DNA of 5,562 nt. Source: Deltaproteobacteria bacterium (GTDB taxonomy: Bacteria; Desulfobacterota; Desulfobacteria; Desulfobacterales; JAABPS01). The notes under the pieces were generated by a model that had not been told where the DNA came from, did not search any database, and saw nothing but the letters and a program-made list of their open reading frames with translations. Position numbers and translations under genes: made by a program. Positions 1 to 5,562 of this stretch are shown here, one piece after another. The stretch is from the NCBI GenBank assembly GCA_019309685.1, contig JAFDFT010000185.1:1-5562 (forward strand), in the 5' to 3' direction. Each line of letters begins with the position of its first letter. Positions within the stretch are counted from its first letter, which is position 1.

Positions 1-844
1 TAAAAAGCCGCAGTTTTTTTTTTTTGTCGTTGTTCGTAAAAGTCAGTTTGAGCTGCTCCAGGTGATTCTTGAAGCGCCCTTCAGAGAAGGAGAGTAAGAG
101 ATCTTCCTTATTCTTAAAATATTCGTAGACCGTTCCCTCTGCGACATCCGCTTTGCGGGCAATTTGCGCAATTGTTGCCTTTGAATATCCCTTTTTCGCA
201 AATAGCTGAACAGCTGCCTGAAGGATACGCTGCTTTTTACCCATTGGATGAATTTCAGAACGGTATTTTAGCAGGAGCATCTGTTCGAGGAGACGCATAA
301 CTTCCTCCTGGTCTGAAACAGCATCCGGTTTTTCCCCGGTTACAAAATACCTGATGGCTTCGTAATCCATTAGACCGAAAATGATATCTCTGACCAAAGG
401 AATACTCATGTCCGGCCTGAAAGTCTTTTCTTTAATACCTTCATCAAGGATGGATGAGATAAGCCCGGAATATTTGCGTATTAATTTGTACGCTCCTGAT
501 TGATAGAAGTTACGGTTGCTTCTGCAATCAAAAAGGACCAGGCTGATATATTCTCTGTCTATATCGCTATAGCGCAGATGTGCCCAGACAAGTTTGCGCA
601 GTCTATTATAGGCGCCACTGATACCCTGAAGGTGTTCGTCGAGAAAATGGAGATAATTTGCCATATACTGCTCAAAGGCGGAAAACAATATGTCTTCTTT
701 GCCTTTAAAATGCAAATAGATGGTCTGTTCCCTAATACCCGCTTTATCGGCTATTTCGTTTAGACTGGAATTTTCGAACCCCTTCCGGGCTATTACTTTT
801 GTAGCCGCGTCTAATATTTTTTGTTTAGTAGAAGTATTTGCCAT
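1..844 (-). CDS. Double-headed TetR-family transcriptional regulator (partial, C terminus beyond window)
   Basis: This is a reading frame of 281 codons from the ATG at 844-842 with no stop before the window edge. It contains two TetR-type DNA-binding domains. The first is at about residues 6-55, with the helix-turn-helix SLNEIADKAGIREQTIYLHF. A helical segment resembling a TetR ligand-binding domain fills about 56-195. The second DNA-binding domain is at about 202-252, with TIAQIARKADVAEGTVYEYF. Both end in the family's typical Tyr-x-x-Phe-x-x-Lys-Glu-Asp. The second ligand domain is mostly off the window, so a full length near 400 residues is likely. The start is the first ATG after an in-frame TGA at 859-857; no clear Shine-Dalgarno precedes it. 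Met201 could start a separate second gene, but no stop divides the halves and no ribosome site precedes Met201. A run of 12 A encodes Lys274-277. It is divergent from the GRE operon, so control of that operon is inferred. Confidence 0.9.
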   Translation of the reverse strand, partial: MANTSTKQKILDAATKVIARKGFENSSLNEIADKAGIREQTIYLHFKGKEDILFSAFEQYMANYLHFLDEHLQGISGAYNRLRKLVWAHLRYSDIDREYISLVLFDCRSNRNFYQSGAYKLIRKYSGLISSILDEGIKEKTFRPDMSIPLVRDIIFGLMDYEAIRYFVTGEKPDAVSDQEEVMRLLEQMLLLKYRSEIHPMGKKQRILQAAVQLFAKKGYSKATIAQIARKADVAEGTVYEYFKNKEDLLLSFSEGRFKNHLEQLKLTFTNNDKKKKLRLF

Positions 845-882
845 ATCTATAGTGATTCAAAAAAACATCTGTTAATCAAAAT

Positions 883-902
883 CAATTAGTTTAATTCTAT
901 TG
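883..902. promoter_or_regulatory. Imperfect palindrome, possible autoregulatory operator
   Basis: CAAT and ATTG arms enclose a core that contains the perfect 5-base inverted repeat AATTA-GTT-TAATT (884-896). The site lies just downstream of the candidate -10 of the TetR gene, where an autorepressing TetR protein would bind. Only 6 of 10 base pairs of the 20-base dyad match, and the region is AT-rich, so support is weak. Confidence 0.2.
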
Positions 903-904
903 GT

Positions 905-910
905 ATTATA
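905..910 (-). promoter_or_regulatory. Candidate -10 element for the TetR gene
   Basis: The minus strand reads TATAAT here, a perfect -10 hexamer, about 60 bases before the regulator's start codon. No good -35 hexamer lies at 16-18 bases, which would fit a weak or activator-dependent promoter. In AT-rich DNA a chance match is quite possible. Confidence 0.35.
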
Positions 911-1135
911 GCGATTGTACCACAGAGAAGAGTAAATATAAAGCACTCTAACAAAAAAATAATTATTTTTTGATTTAGTGATTGGTAAACGTAATAACTG
1001 AATGAAATTAAATTTACAAGCAATTAGTGGAATAGATGGAGTTTAATTAAATTTAATGTGTAGTTTTAATCATTAAAATAATAAGTAAATAGGAATAATT
1101 GATAGCTATTCAGTTAATGAGGAGGCTGAAATATT

Positions 1136-1171
1136 ATGATCAAAGTTATTAATCCTGCTGGTGAAGATTAA
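1136..1171 (+). CDS. Tiny 11-codon ORF with strong ribosome binding site (leader peptide or gene relic)
   Basis: The ORF encodes MIKVINPAGED and ends in TAA. It is preceded by GAGGAGG-like sequence (GGAGG at 1121-1125, 10 bases before the ATG), one of the best Shine-Dalgarno matches in the window and otherwise unexplained. A hairpin begins 16 bases after the stop codon. The peptide has no run of a single amino acid as in classical attenuation leaders, and I do not recognise it. It could be a translated leader, the surviving start of a decayed gene, or chance. It lies about 490 bases before the first GRE and upstream of the predicted GRE promoter, so it would need its own transcript. Confidence 0.3.
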   Translation: MIKVINPAGED

Positions 1172-1187
1172 TTTTCATATTATAATC

Positions 1188-1213
1188 AGCCTGTTAAAAA
1201 TATTTAACCGGCT
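1188..1213. repeat. Inverted repeat / hairpin, 11-base arms, 4-base loop
   Basis: Arms AGCCTGTTAAA and TTTAACCGGCT pair at 10 of 11 positions around the loop AATA; the one mismatch is T1192 against C1209. It is the strongest compact dyad in the intergenic region. No T-tract follows on either strand, so it is not a canonical intrinsic terminator. It may be an mRNA structure after the 11-codon ORF or a protein binding site. Confidence 0.5.
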
Positions 1214-1296
1214 TGGTGCAATTAAAAATAAGGGAAATTGAAAGAAATTGTTTATATAACTGGCAGCAATTTTTAATTTATCAGGGACAGTATAGT

Positions 1297-1322
1297 GTAA
1301 TAATTTGTAATAATAGTAATAA
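1297..1322 (+). repeat. Three GTAATAA direct repeats at near-helical spacing
   Basis: GTAATAA occurs at 1297-1303, 1307-1313 and 1316-1322, that is at steps of 10 and 9 bases. The cluster is flanked by ATAGTGT at 1292-1298 and 1323-1329. A fourth GTAATAA is at 991-997. The spacing would place the copies on one face of the helix, but short AT-rich words recur easily in this composition. Confidence 0.35.
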
Positions 1323-1392
1323 ATAGTGTTTTGGTGACGATTTATTTATTAAATCAAATTAATACAATAATAAATTTTGGAATAGAACTCAA

Positions 1393-1570
1393 AATGCTAT
1401 TTGCGGAATAAAAACCTATTATAGACGAGATATCTTATAGTTAACTAACTATTATGATGGTATTATTAAATCTTTAGTATAATTTATGCAATTTATTAAA
1501 ATATGAAGAAAAGATGTAACTTGACATCTATTTTAATGCTATGGTAATATTTCTAATAATTGAATGCTAT
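1393..1570 (+). repeat. Three AATGCTAT octamers around the GRE promoter
   Basis: Identical octamers lie at 1393-1400, 1535-1542 and 1563-1570. The second sits in the promoter spacer and touches the TG of the extended -10; the third falls just after the predicted transcription start. The first and third also share the next T. They could be half-sites for a regulator of the GRE operon, though no binding protein can be assigned. Confidence 0.3.
1521..1550 (+). promoter_or_regulatory. Sigma-70-type promoter for the GRE operon
   Basis: A perfect -35 TTGACA (1521-1526) is followed after 18 bases by TAATAT (1545-1550). TG at 1542-1543 gives an extended -10. Transcription would start near 1557, leaving a leader of about 100 bases before the GRE start. 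It is the best promoter match seen in the window and has the right orientation and distance for the three rightward genes. Confidence 0.65.
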
Positions 1571-1588
1571 TAAATCTCAACAATTAAA

Positions 1589-1612
1589 TTCAGGATATAT
1601 TGAACTCCTGAA
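1589..1612. promoter_or_regulatory. Inverted repeat in the GRE leader, candidate operator or mRNA hairpin
   Basis: Perfect 7-base arms TTCAGGA and TCCTGAA are separated by 10 bases. The dyad lies about 32 bases after the predicted transcription start and 35 bases before the ribosome binding site. A repressor bound here would block the operon, so the double TetR protein is a natural candidate. As RNA it would be a modest stem with a 10-base loop. I see no second copy near the TetR gene, which argues against simple shared autoregulation through this site. Confidence 0.45.
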
Positions 1613-1659
1613 ATGAGAGTGCGGCAGACTGTGGCATTAAATTAACAAGGGGAATCAAC

Positions 1660-4074
1660 ATGACAGTAGCGGCAAAAAAAAGAATCGAAGATTTAACTGA
1701 AAAAATCAGCATTAAGGCGGTTAGAAACATCCGGAGGGGGCAGGAGACAGAGGAAGGGAAGGAAATGTTCCGGCCTGAAGTGAGGGTTTGTCTTGAAAGG
1801 AACAGGCTCCTTACAGAATCCTATAAAAAAACTGAAGGAGAACCTCCCATAATTCGCCAGGCTAAAGCGCTGGAACACATCCTTAAAAACATGACAATAT
1901 ATATTAGAGATTGGGAAAAAATTATTGGGAATTATACGTCATCACCAGACGCGGTTTTCTGGCCGATTGAGCAGAATTGGAAATCGGTGCACAGGCTTCT
2001 TCATGGTGAGGGCAAATGGCTAATCAATGATGACGGCAGGAAAGAATTAGACAAGATAATTAAGTACTGGGACGGAAAAAGCATAAGCGACATAAGAAAA
2101 AGATTTTTTTCAGGATCTCCAGACCTGGAAAAATACTGGAAGTATGAAGGTACAATGCTCTGGTCGCAATGGTCTGACCAGGGTGTCCCAAATTATGAAA
2201 AAGTTATTACAATGGGGCTGCGTGCCATCGAAAAACAGGCGGAAGAGAGGCTCGATGAGATAAAGAAAAGCCTTCCTTCTGACTACATTCAGCAGAGAGA
2301 CTTTCTGGAGGCAATAATTATTGCTCTTAAGGCATCAGTGAAATGGGCTGAAAGATACGCTGAAATGGCTGAGAAACTTGCAAAAGAAGAAAAAGATAAA
2401 CAAAGAAGGAAAGAGCTTGAAGAAATAGCGCGTGTCTGCCGGAGGGTTCCGGCAAATCCGGCATCAACTTTCCAGGAAGCACTTCAATCCTTTATTTTCG
2501 TTCACCTTATCGGGCATCAGATTGAATTTATTACACTGGGGTGCGGCATCCGCTTTGATATGATTATGGAGCCTTTTTATCAAAAAGATCTGAAAGACGG
2601 CAGGATAACGAAAGAAGATGCTATCGAGATGATCAAGCATACCCGTATCCATCTTGAGGAACTCGGCCAGATGTATTCTCCGACAACCACACAGGTTTAC
2701 GGCGGTGTTCAAGTGCTTCAATCGATGGTAATCGGCGGTATCGACTCAAAAGGAAAAGATGTTACAGGTGAAACAAGCTACCTGCTGCTCGATTCTGTTT
2801 TGGAACTTCAGACTCTCCAGCCGAGCATTGCCTTAAGAGTCCATGACCGCACACCCAAAAACCTTATCCTCAAAGCGATAGATGTTAACAAAACAGGAGT
2901 AGGATATCCATCCTTTCAGAATGACAAGGCGTTGATTCCTCTGATGATGAAGTGGAACTGTCCGCTTGAAGATGCAAGAAATTACACCATAAGCGGTTGT
3001 GTTTACCTTGATGTTTCAGGGAAAAATATACTGCGAAGAAATGCCACATATTTTTCTCTACCCAGATGTTTATGGTGGGCACTTCACCAGGGCATCAATC
3101 CTGAGACCGGAGAGCAGTACGGCGCATCAACCCCGGATCCTGCGGTTTTTAAATCAATCGATGACGTGATGAATGCTTATATTGAACAGGTTCGATTCTT
3201 CATGGACAAGCAGGTCAGGGTAGAAAACGTCACAAGGGCAATATACGCTGATTATTATCCGCGCCCATTTGCCTCGGCTCTGACAGATGGATGTATTGAG
3301 CAGGGCAAGGATCTTAGAAAATGGAGGTACCAGGGGCGGGTTGAAAGTTTTTCAATAGCTGTCGGACCGACCAATGTCGCTGACTCAATTGCCGCCCTGA
3401 AGAAAGTCGTGTTTGATGAGGATAGAATTACTATGGGTGAATTGGTTAAGATTATGGATAAAAACTGGGAGGGGAATGAGGAGCTGCGTCAGATGATGCT
3501 GGCGGCGCCTAAGTTCGGTAATGATGATGATTATGTTGATATGATTGCTCAGGATGTCCATCAAAAAACAGAAGAAGTAATAGAACAGTTTTCCGATACC
3601 TACGGTTCTGATTTTCATCTGGACGGGAGCGCGGTTTCCGCTACCTACGGCCTTTCACTTGATACTCCGGCAACGCCGGACGGAAGAAAAGATGGAGACG
3701 GGTTTGCTGACGGATCTTTGTCGCCAATGCCGGGGATGGATGTTAATGGACCGACAGCTGTCCTGAAATCCTGTTCAAAGATAGATACCCTGGAGACGTA
3801 TAATCATCTGCTGAACCAGAAGTTTACGCCCCAGTTTCTCGATGAGGACAATAGGGAGGTTTTTTACAATTACATCAAGTCATGGGCGGACCTTGGTATC
3901 TCTCATATCCAGTTTAATGTCGTGGACAGAGAAACCCTTATAGAGGCTCAGAAGAATCCCCAAGAGCACAGAAGCCTGGCTGTCAGAGTTGCAGGATACA
4001 GTGCCTATTTTGTGGATCTGAGCAAGGGGCTTCAGGACCATATTATTGAAAGGACCGAGCAGCACTTTGCATGA
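1660..4074 (+). CDS. Glycyl radical enzyme of unassigned substrate (PFL-like superfamily), 804 aa
   Basis: A complete cytoplasmic GRE. The PFL-like domain spans about residues 35-650 and the glycine radical domain about 660-800. The radical loop is RVAGYS with Gly779; the thiyl cysteine is Cys447 in TISGCVY. TPDGR (672-676) and HIQFNVVD before the radical loop are family hallmarks. The Cys-to-Gly spacing of 332 residues resembles dehydratase-type and related GREs. There is no Cys-Cys pair, so this is not pyruvate formate-lyase. Tyr449 replaces the Glu found two residues after the Cys in diol dehydratases, choline lyase and hydroxyphenylacetate decarboxylase. Benzylsuccinate-synthase-like, decarboxylase-like or new chemistry all remain open; no small-subunit gene is visible. 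The ATG at 1660 has AAGGGG 7 bases upstream and an in-frame TGA at 1609, so this start is well supported. The activase gene follows after 43 bases. Confidence 0.96.
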   Translation: MTVAAKKRIEDLTEKISIKAVRNIRRGQETEEGKEMFRPEVRVCLERNRLLTESYKKTEGEPPIIRQAKALEHILKNMTIYIRDWEKIIGNYTSSPDAVFWPIEQNWKSVHRLLHGEGKWLINDDGRKELDKIIKYWDGKSISDIRKRFFSGSPDLEKYWKYEGTMLWSQWSDQGVPNYEKVITMGLRAIEKQAEERLDEIKKSLPSDYIQQRDFLEAIIIALKASVKWAERYAEMAEKLAKEEKDKQRRKELEEIARVCRRVPANPASTFQEALQSFIFVHLIGHQIEFITLGCGIRFDMIMEPFYQKDLKDGRITKEDAIEMIKHTRIHLEELGQMYSPTTTQVYGGVQVLQSMVIGGIDSKGKDVTGETSYLLLDSVLELQTLQPSIALRVHDRTPKNLILKAIDVNKTGVGYPSFQNDKALIPLMMKWNCPLEDARNYTISGCVYLDVSGKNILRRNATYFSLPRCLWWALHQGINPETGEQYGASTPDPAVFKSIDDVMNAYIEQVRFFMDKQVRVENVTRAIYADYYPRPFASALTDGCIEQGKDLRKWRYQGRVESFSIAVGPTNVADSIAALKKVVFDEDRITMGELVKIMDKNWEGNEELRQMMLAAPKFGNDDDYVDMIAQDVHQKTEEVIEQFSDTYGSDFHLDGSAVSATYGLSLDTPATPDGRKDGDGFADGSLSPMPGMDVNGPTAVLKSCSKIDTLETYNHLLNQKFTPQFLDEDNREVFYNYIKSWADLGISHIQFNVVDRETLIEAQKNPQEHRSLAVRVAGYSAYFVDLSKGLQDHIIERTEQHFA

Positions 4075-4117
4075 AAAAACAATCGGAAAAATATAAAAGC
4101 ACAGGGAGATAATTGCC

Positions 4118-5038
4118 GTGAGTTCAAGAGGTTCTGAAAACAATAAGGGGCTGGTATTCAACATACAAAAATTTTCTCTACATGACGGCCCGGGAATCAG
4201 GACAACTGTTTTTATGAAGGGATGTTCCCTTGCCTGCAAGTGGTGCAGCAATCCTGAATCAATGCACCAGCACCAGGAAATTATGACATATGATTTGAGA
4301 TGCATCGGGTGCAGGAAATGCATGGATGTTTGCAAGGCAGGGGCAATTGTGTTCACTGAAAAAGGGAGAGAGATTAAATGGGATAAATGTGACAACTGCC
4401 TTGAATGTGCCCGGGTATGTCCTTCAAAGGCTATTGAATGTACCGGGGAATTTATGACCGTGGATGAAGTGGTAAAAAAAGTGGAGGATGATCGGACATT
4501 TTACGAAAATTCAAACGGTGGAATGACAGTATCAGGCGGCGAAGCACTTGTTCAGTCGGAATTTGTCGGTGAATTGTTTAAGCGCTGTAAAGATAAAGGG
4601 ATTCATACTGCCCTTGATACAACAGGTAATGCGCCATGGGATGATATAGAGAGAGTTCTTGAGCATGTTGACCTTGTGCTTCAGGATAACAAACACATGG
4701 ACACAAAGATGCACAGAGAGGGAACAGGTGTAGGGAATGAACTTATCCTCGCGAATGCCGAAAAGATCGCTTCAAAAAAGAAGACGTGGATCCGGATTCC
4801 TCTTATTCCAGGTTATAATGATTCGGAAGAGAACATTAGAAAAGCCGCCGAGTTTGCTTTAAAAATAGGAGCGGAAAAAGTATCGCTGCTGGCATATCAT
4901 GAACTTGGGTCGTCTAAATATCCGAAACTCGGCAGGGTATATGAGATGGAAGGTATTAGCCCTCCGGATGATGAAGCTGTTGAAAGAGCCAGAAAAACCA
5001 TAGAATCGTTTGGGATAAAGGTTGAAACCGGGAGGTAG
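4118..5038 (+). CDS. Glycyl-radical-enzyme activating enzyme (radical SAM), 306 aa
   Basis: This protein cleaves S-adenosylmethionine reductively to abstract hydrogen from the GRE glycine. The radical-SAM cluster motif is Cys36-x3-Cys40-x2-Cys43, preceded by the activase signature HDGPGIRTTVF. Two ferredoxin-type 4Fe-4S motifs follow: Cys62, 65, 68, 72 and Cys91, 94, 97, 101. This insert is typical of activases of non-PFL GREs and is absent from the short E. coli PflA type. SGGE (139-142) is the SAM-binding glycine motif; RIPLIPGYND is the usual distal motif. Length is normal for the family. The GTG start has AGGGAG 9 bases upstream, and an in-frame TAA at 4094 rules out an earlier start. Minor oddities are SGGEAL instead of the common SGGEPL, and QDNKH where DIKH is usual. 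It lies between two GRE genes on the same strand and probably activates both. Confidence 0.97.
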   Translation: MSSRGSENNKGLVFNIQKFSLHDGPGIRTTVFMKGCSLACKWCSNPESMHQHQEIMTYDLRCIGCRKCMDVCKAGAIVFTEKGREIKWDKCDNCLECARVCPSKAIECTGEFMTVDEVVKKVEDDRTFYENSNGGMTVSGGEALVQSEFVGELFKRCKDKGIHTALDTTGNAPWDDIERVLEHVDLVLQDNKHMDTKMHREGTGVGNELILANAEKIASKKKTWIRIPLIPGYNDSEENIRKAAEFALKIGAEKVSLLAYHELGSSKYPKLGRVYEMEGISPPDDEAVERARKTIESFGIKVETGR

Positions 5039-5132
5039 GGGAATTCCGGCATGCGATTCAAGTTATGATCGAAAATTTTTACCTGCACTGTTTCTGAAGA
5101 CTAATTAAAATAAAAATTCAAGGAGGCCGATA

Positions 5133-5562
5133 ATGGGTACAGCGGTTGCATTAAGTGACGAACTGAGGATGCTGCGTGACAGCATTTCCGTCAAGTTAGC
5201 GAGAAATGTCAGGCAGGGTTACGAAAAGGATGACAGCAAACGGGGGATGTACCGTGATGGTATAAAGCTGAATGTGGAGAGGAATCGCTTGCTTACCGAG
5301 TCATACAAGGCCACGGAAGGAGAACCGATGGTGCTCCGCCGGGCAAAGGCGCTGGCGCATATTTTAAAAAACATGAGTGTTTTCATTGTTCCGAATTCCC
5401 GTGTAGTAGGCCATTCAGGATCAACGCCGGATGATCTCTATTATCCGATCGAGGTAAACTGGAAGTCTCCCTGGCGTGCCATGAATTCGGATGACGCAAA
5501 AAACATTCTCGATGACAAAGGCCGGGCTGAAATGGAGGAAATCGTTGAATACTGGAAGGGAA
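5133..5562 (+). CDS. Second glycyl radical enzyme, paralog of the first (partial, N-terminal 143 codons)
   Basis: The frame is open from the ATG at 5133 to the window edge, after a strong AAGGAGG (5120-5126) 6 bases upstream. The protein aligns with the first GRE along its whole visible length. Shared blocks include ERNRLLTESYK (49-59; 46-56 in the first), TEGEP, AKAL, HILKNM, YPIE/WPIE with NWKS, and EYWKG/KYWDG, with perhaps one or two single-residue gaps. The proteins clearly differ elsewhere: for example VVGHSGSTPDD here against IIGNYTSSPDA. This is therefore a diverged paralog and not a recent copy. The catalytic Cys and radical Gly lie beyond the window, so activity and substrate class cannot be judged. 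It is 94 bases after the activase stop, with no convincing terminator between, so co-transcription is likely. It could be a second isoenzyme, a partner subunit in a heteromer, or an enzyme for a related substrate. Confidence 0.93.
   Translation, partial: MGTAVALSDELRMLRDSISVKLARNVRQGYEKDDSKRGMYRDGIKLNVERNRLLTESYKATEGEPMVLRRAKALAHILKNMSVFIVPNSRVVGHSGSTPDDLYYPIEVNWKSPWRAMNSDDAKNILDDKGRAEMEEIVEYWKG

Larger units (their letters stand above)
845..1659. other. Long AT-rich intergenic region between divergent regulator and GRE operon
   Basis: There is no protein gene of normal size on either strand in these 815 bases. Composition is strongly AT-rich; for example 961-1020 has only 12 G or C in 60. 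Its contents are a candidate TetR promoter at the left end, an 11-codon ORF with a strong ribosome site (1136-1171), a hairpin (1188-1213), GTAATAA repeats (1297-1322), three AATGCTAT octamers, and the GRE promoter with a downstream inverted repeat at the right end. I see no tRNA, rRNA or recognisable riboswitch. No -24/-12 sigma-54 site is convincing: TGGCA at 1261 has no GC at the matching distance. Confidence 0.8.

Noticed and set aside
500..763. 87-codon plus-strand ORF
   Set aside because: It lies antisense to the clearly recognisable first TetR domain, has no ribosome site and no recognisable features.
1188..1213. Hairpin as an intrinsic terminator
   Set aside because: No T-tract follows the stem on either strand and the stem is AT-rich near the loop.
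1261..1277. TGGCA as a sigma-54 -24 element
   Set aside because: The required GC of the -12 element is absent at the correct distance.
1660..4074. Pyruvate formate-lyase (PflB) identity
   Set aside because: The active site has a single cysteine in SGCVY, not the adjacent cysteine pair of PFL, and the neighbouring activase is the long type with two ferredoxin clusters.
1660..4074. Confident naming as benzylsuccinate or alkylsuccinate synthase
   Set aside because: No small accessory subunit gene is visible, and the residues around Cys447 do not give a clear match that I can verify without an alignment.
3880..4395. 171-codon minus-strand ORF
   Set aside because: It overlaps the GRE C terminus and activase N terminus, both with unmistakable family motifs. 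Its protein has a composition typical of an antisense shadow.
5051..5068. Five-codon ORF MRFKL after a GGGAGG at the activase end
   Set aside because: Too short to mean anything; the GGAGG is part of the activase's last codons.
5074..5118. Inverted repeat AATTTTTA / TAAAAATT between activase and second GRE
   Set aside because: Arms are only A and T with a 29-base loop, expected by chance in AT-rich spacer; not a terminator.

Overview
The window carries a small anaerobic catabolic locus built around glycyl radical enzymes (GREs). These are oxygen-labile, so the host is almost certainly an anaerobe. The moderately GC coding DNA, the very AT-rich intergenic DNA and a TetR-regulated GRE locus would suit a sulfate-reducing or syntrophic bacterium of the Desulfobacterota, but that placement is an inference from gene content and style, not a proof.

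Layout. Bases 1-844 (minus strand) encode a TetR-type regulator that leaves the window at its left edge. It is unusual in having two complete TetR helix-turn-helix domains in one continuous reading frame. Bases 845-1659 are an 815-base, strongly AT-rich intergenic region. It holds a candidate regulator promoter, an 11-codon ORF with a strong ribosome binding site, a hairpin, short repeats, and a near-consensus sigma-70 promoter for the rightward genes followed by an inverted repeat. Bases 1660-4074 (plus) encode a complete 804-residue GRE. Bases 4118-5038 (plus) encode its radical-SAM activase. Bases 5133-5562 (plus) are the start of a second GRE, paralogous to the first, that runs off the right edge.

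How the genes fit together. The activase uses S-adenosylmethionine and iron-sulfur clusters to place a radical on a glycine near the C terminus of a GRE (Gly779 in the first one). That radical is passed to an active-site cysteine (Cys447) to start chemistry on the substrate. A single activase lying between two GRE paralogs suggests that it serves both. The divergent double-headed TetR protein is the obvious candidate to control the operon in response to the substrate or a derived metabolite.

The substrate cannot be read from the sequence. The first GRE has the Ser-Gly-Cys-Val active-site context of the dehydratase/decarboxylase type, but Tyr stands where those enzymes carry a catalytic Glu two residues after the Cys. 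It is also not a pyruvate formate-lyase, because it lacks the Cys-Cys pair. This makes it a candidate for an uncharacterised GRE reaction.
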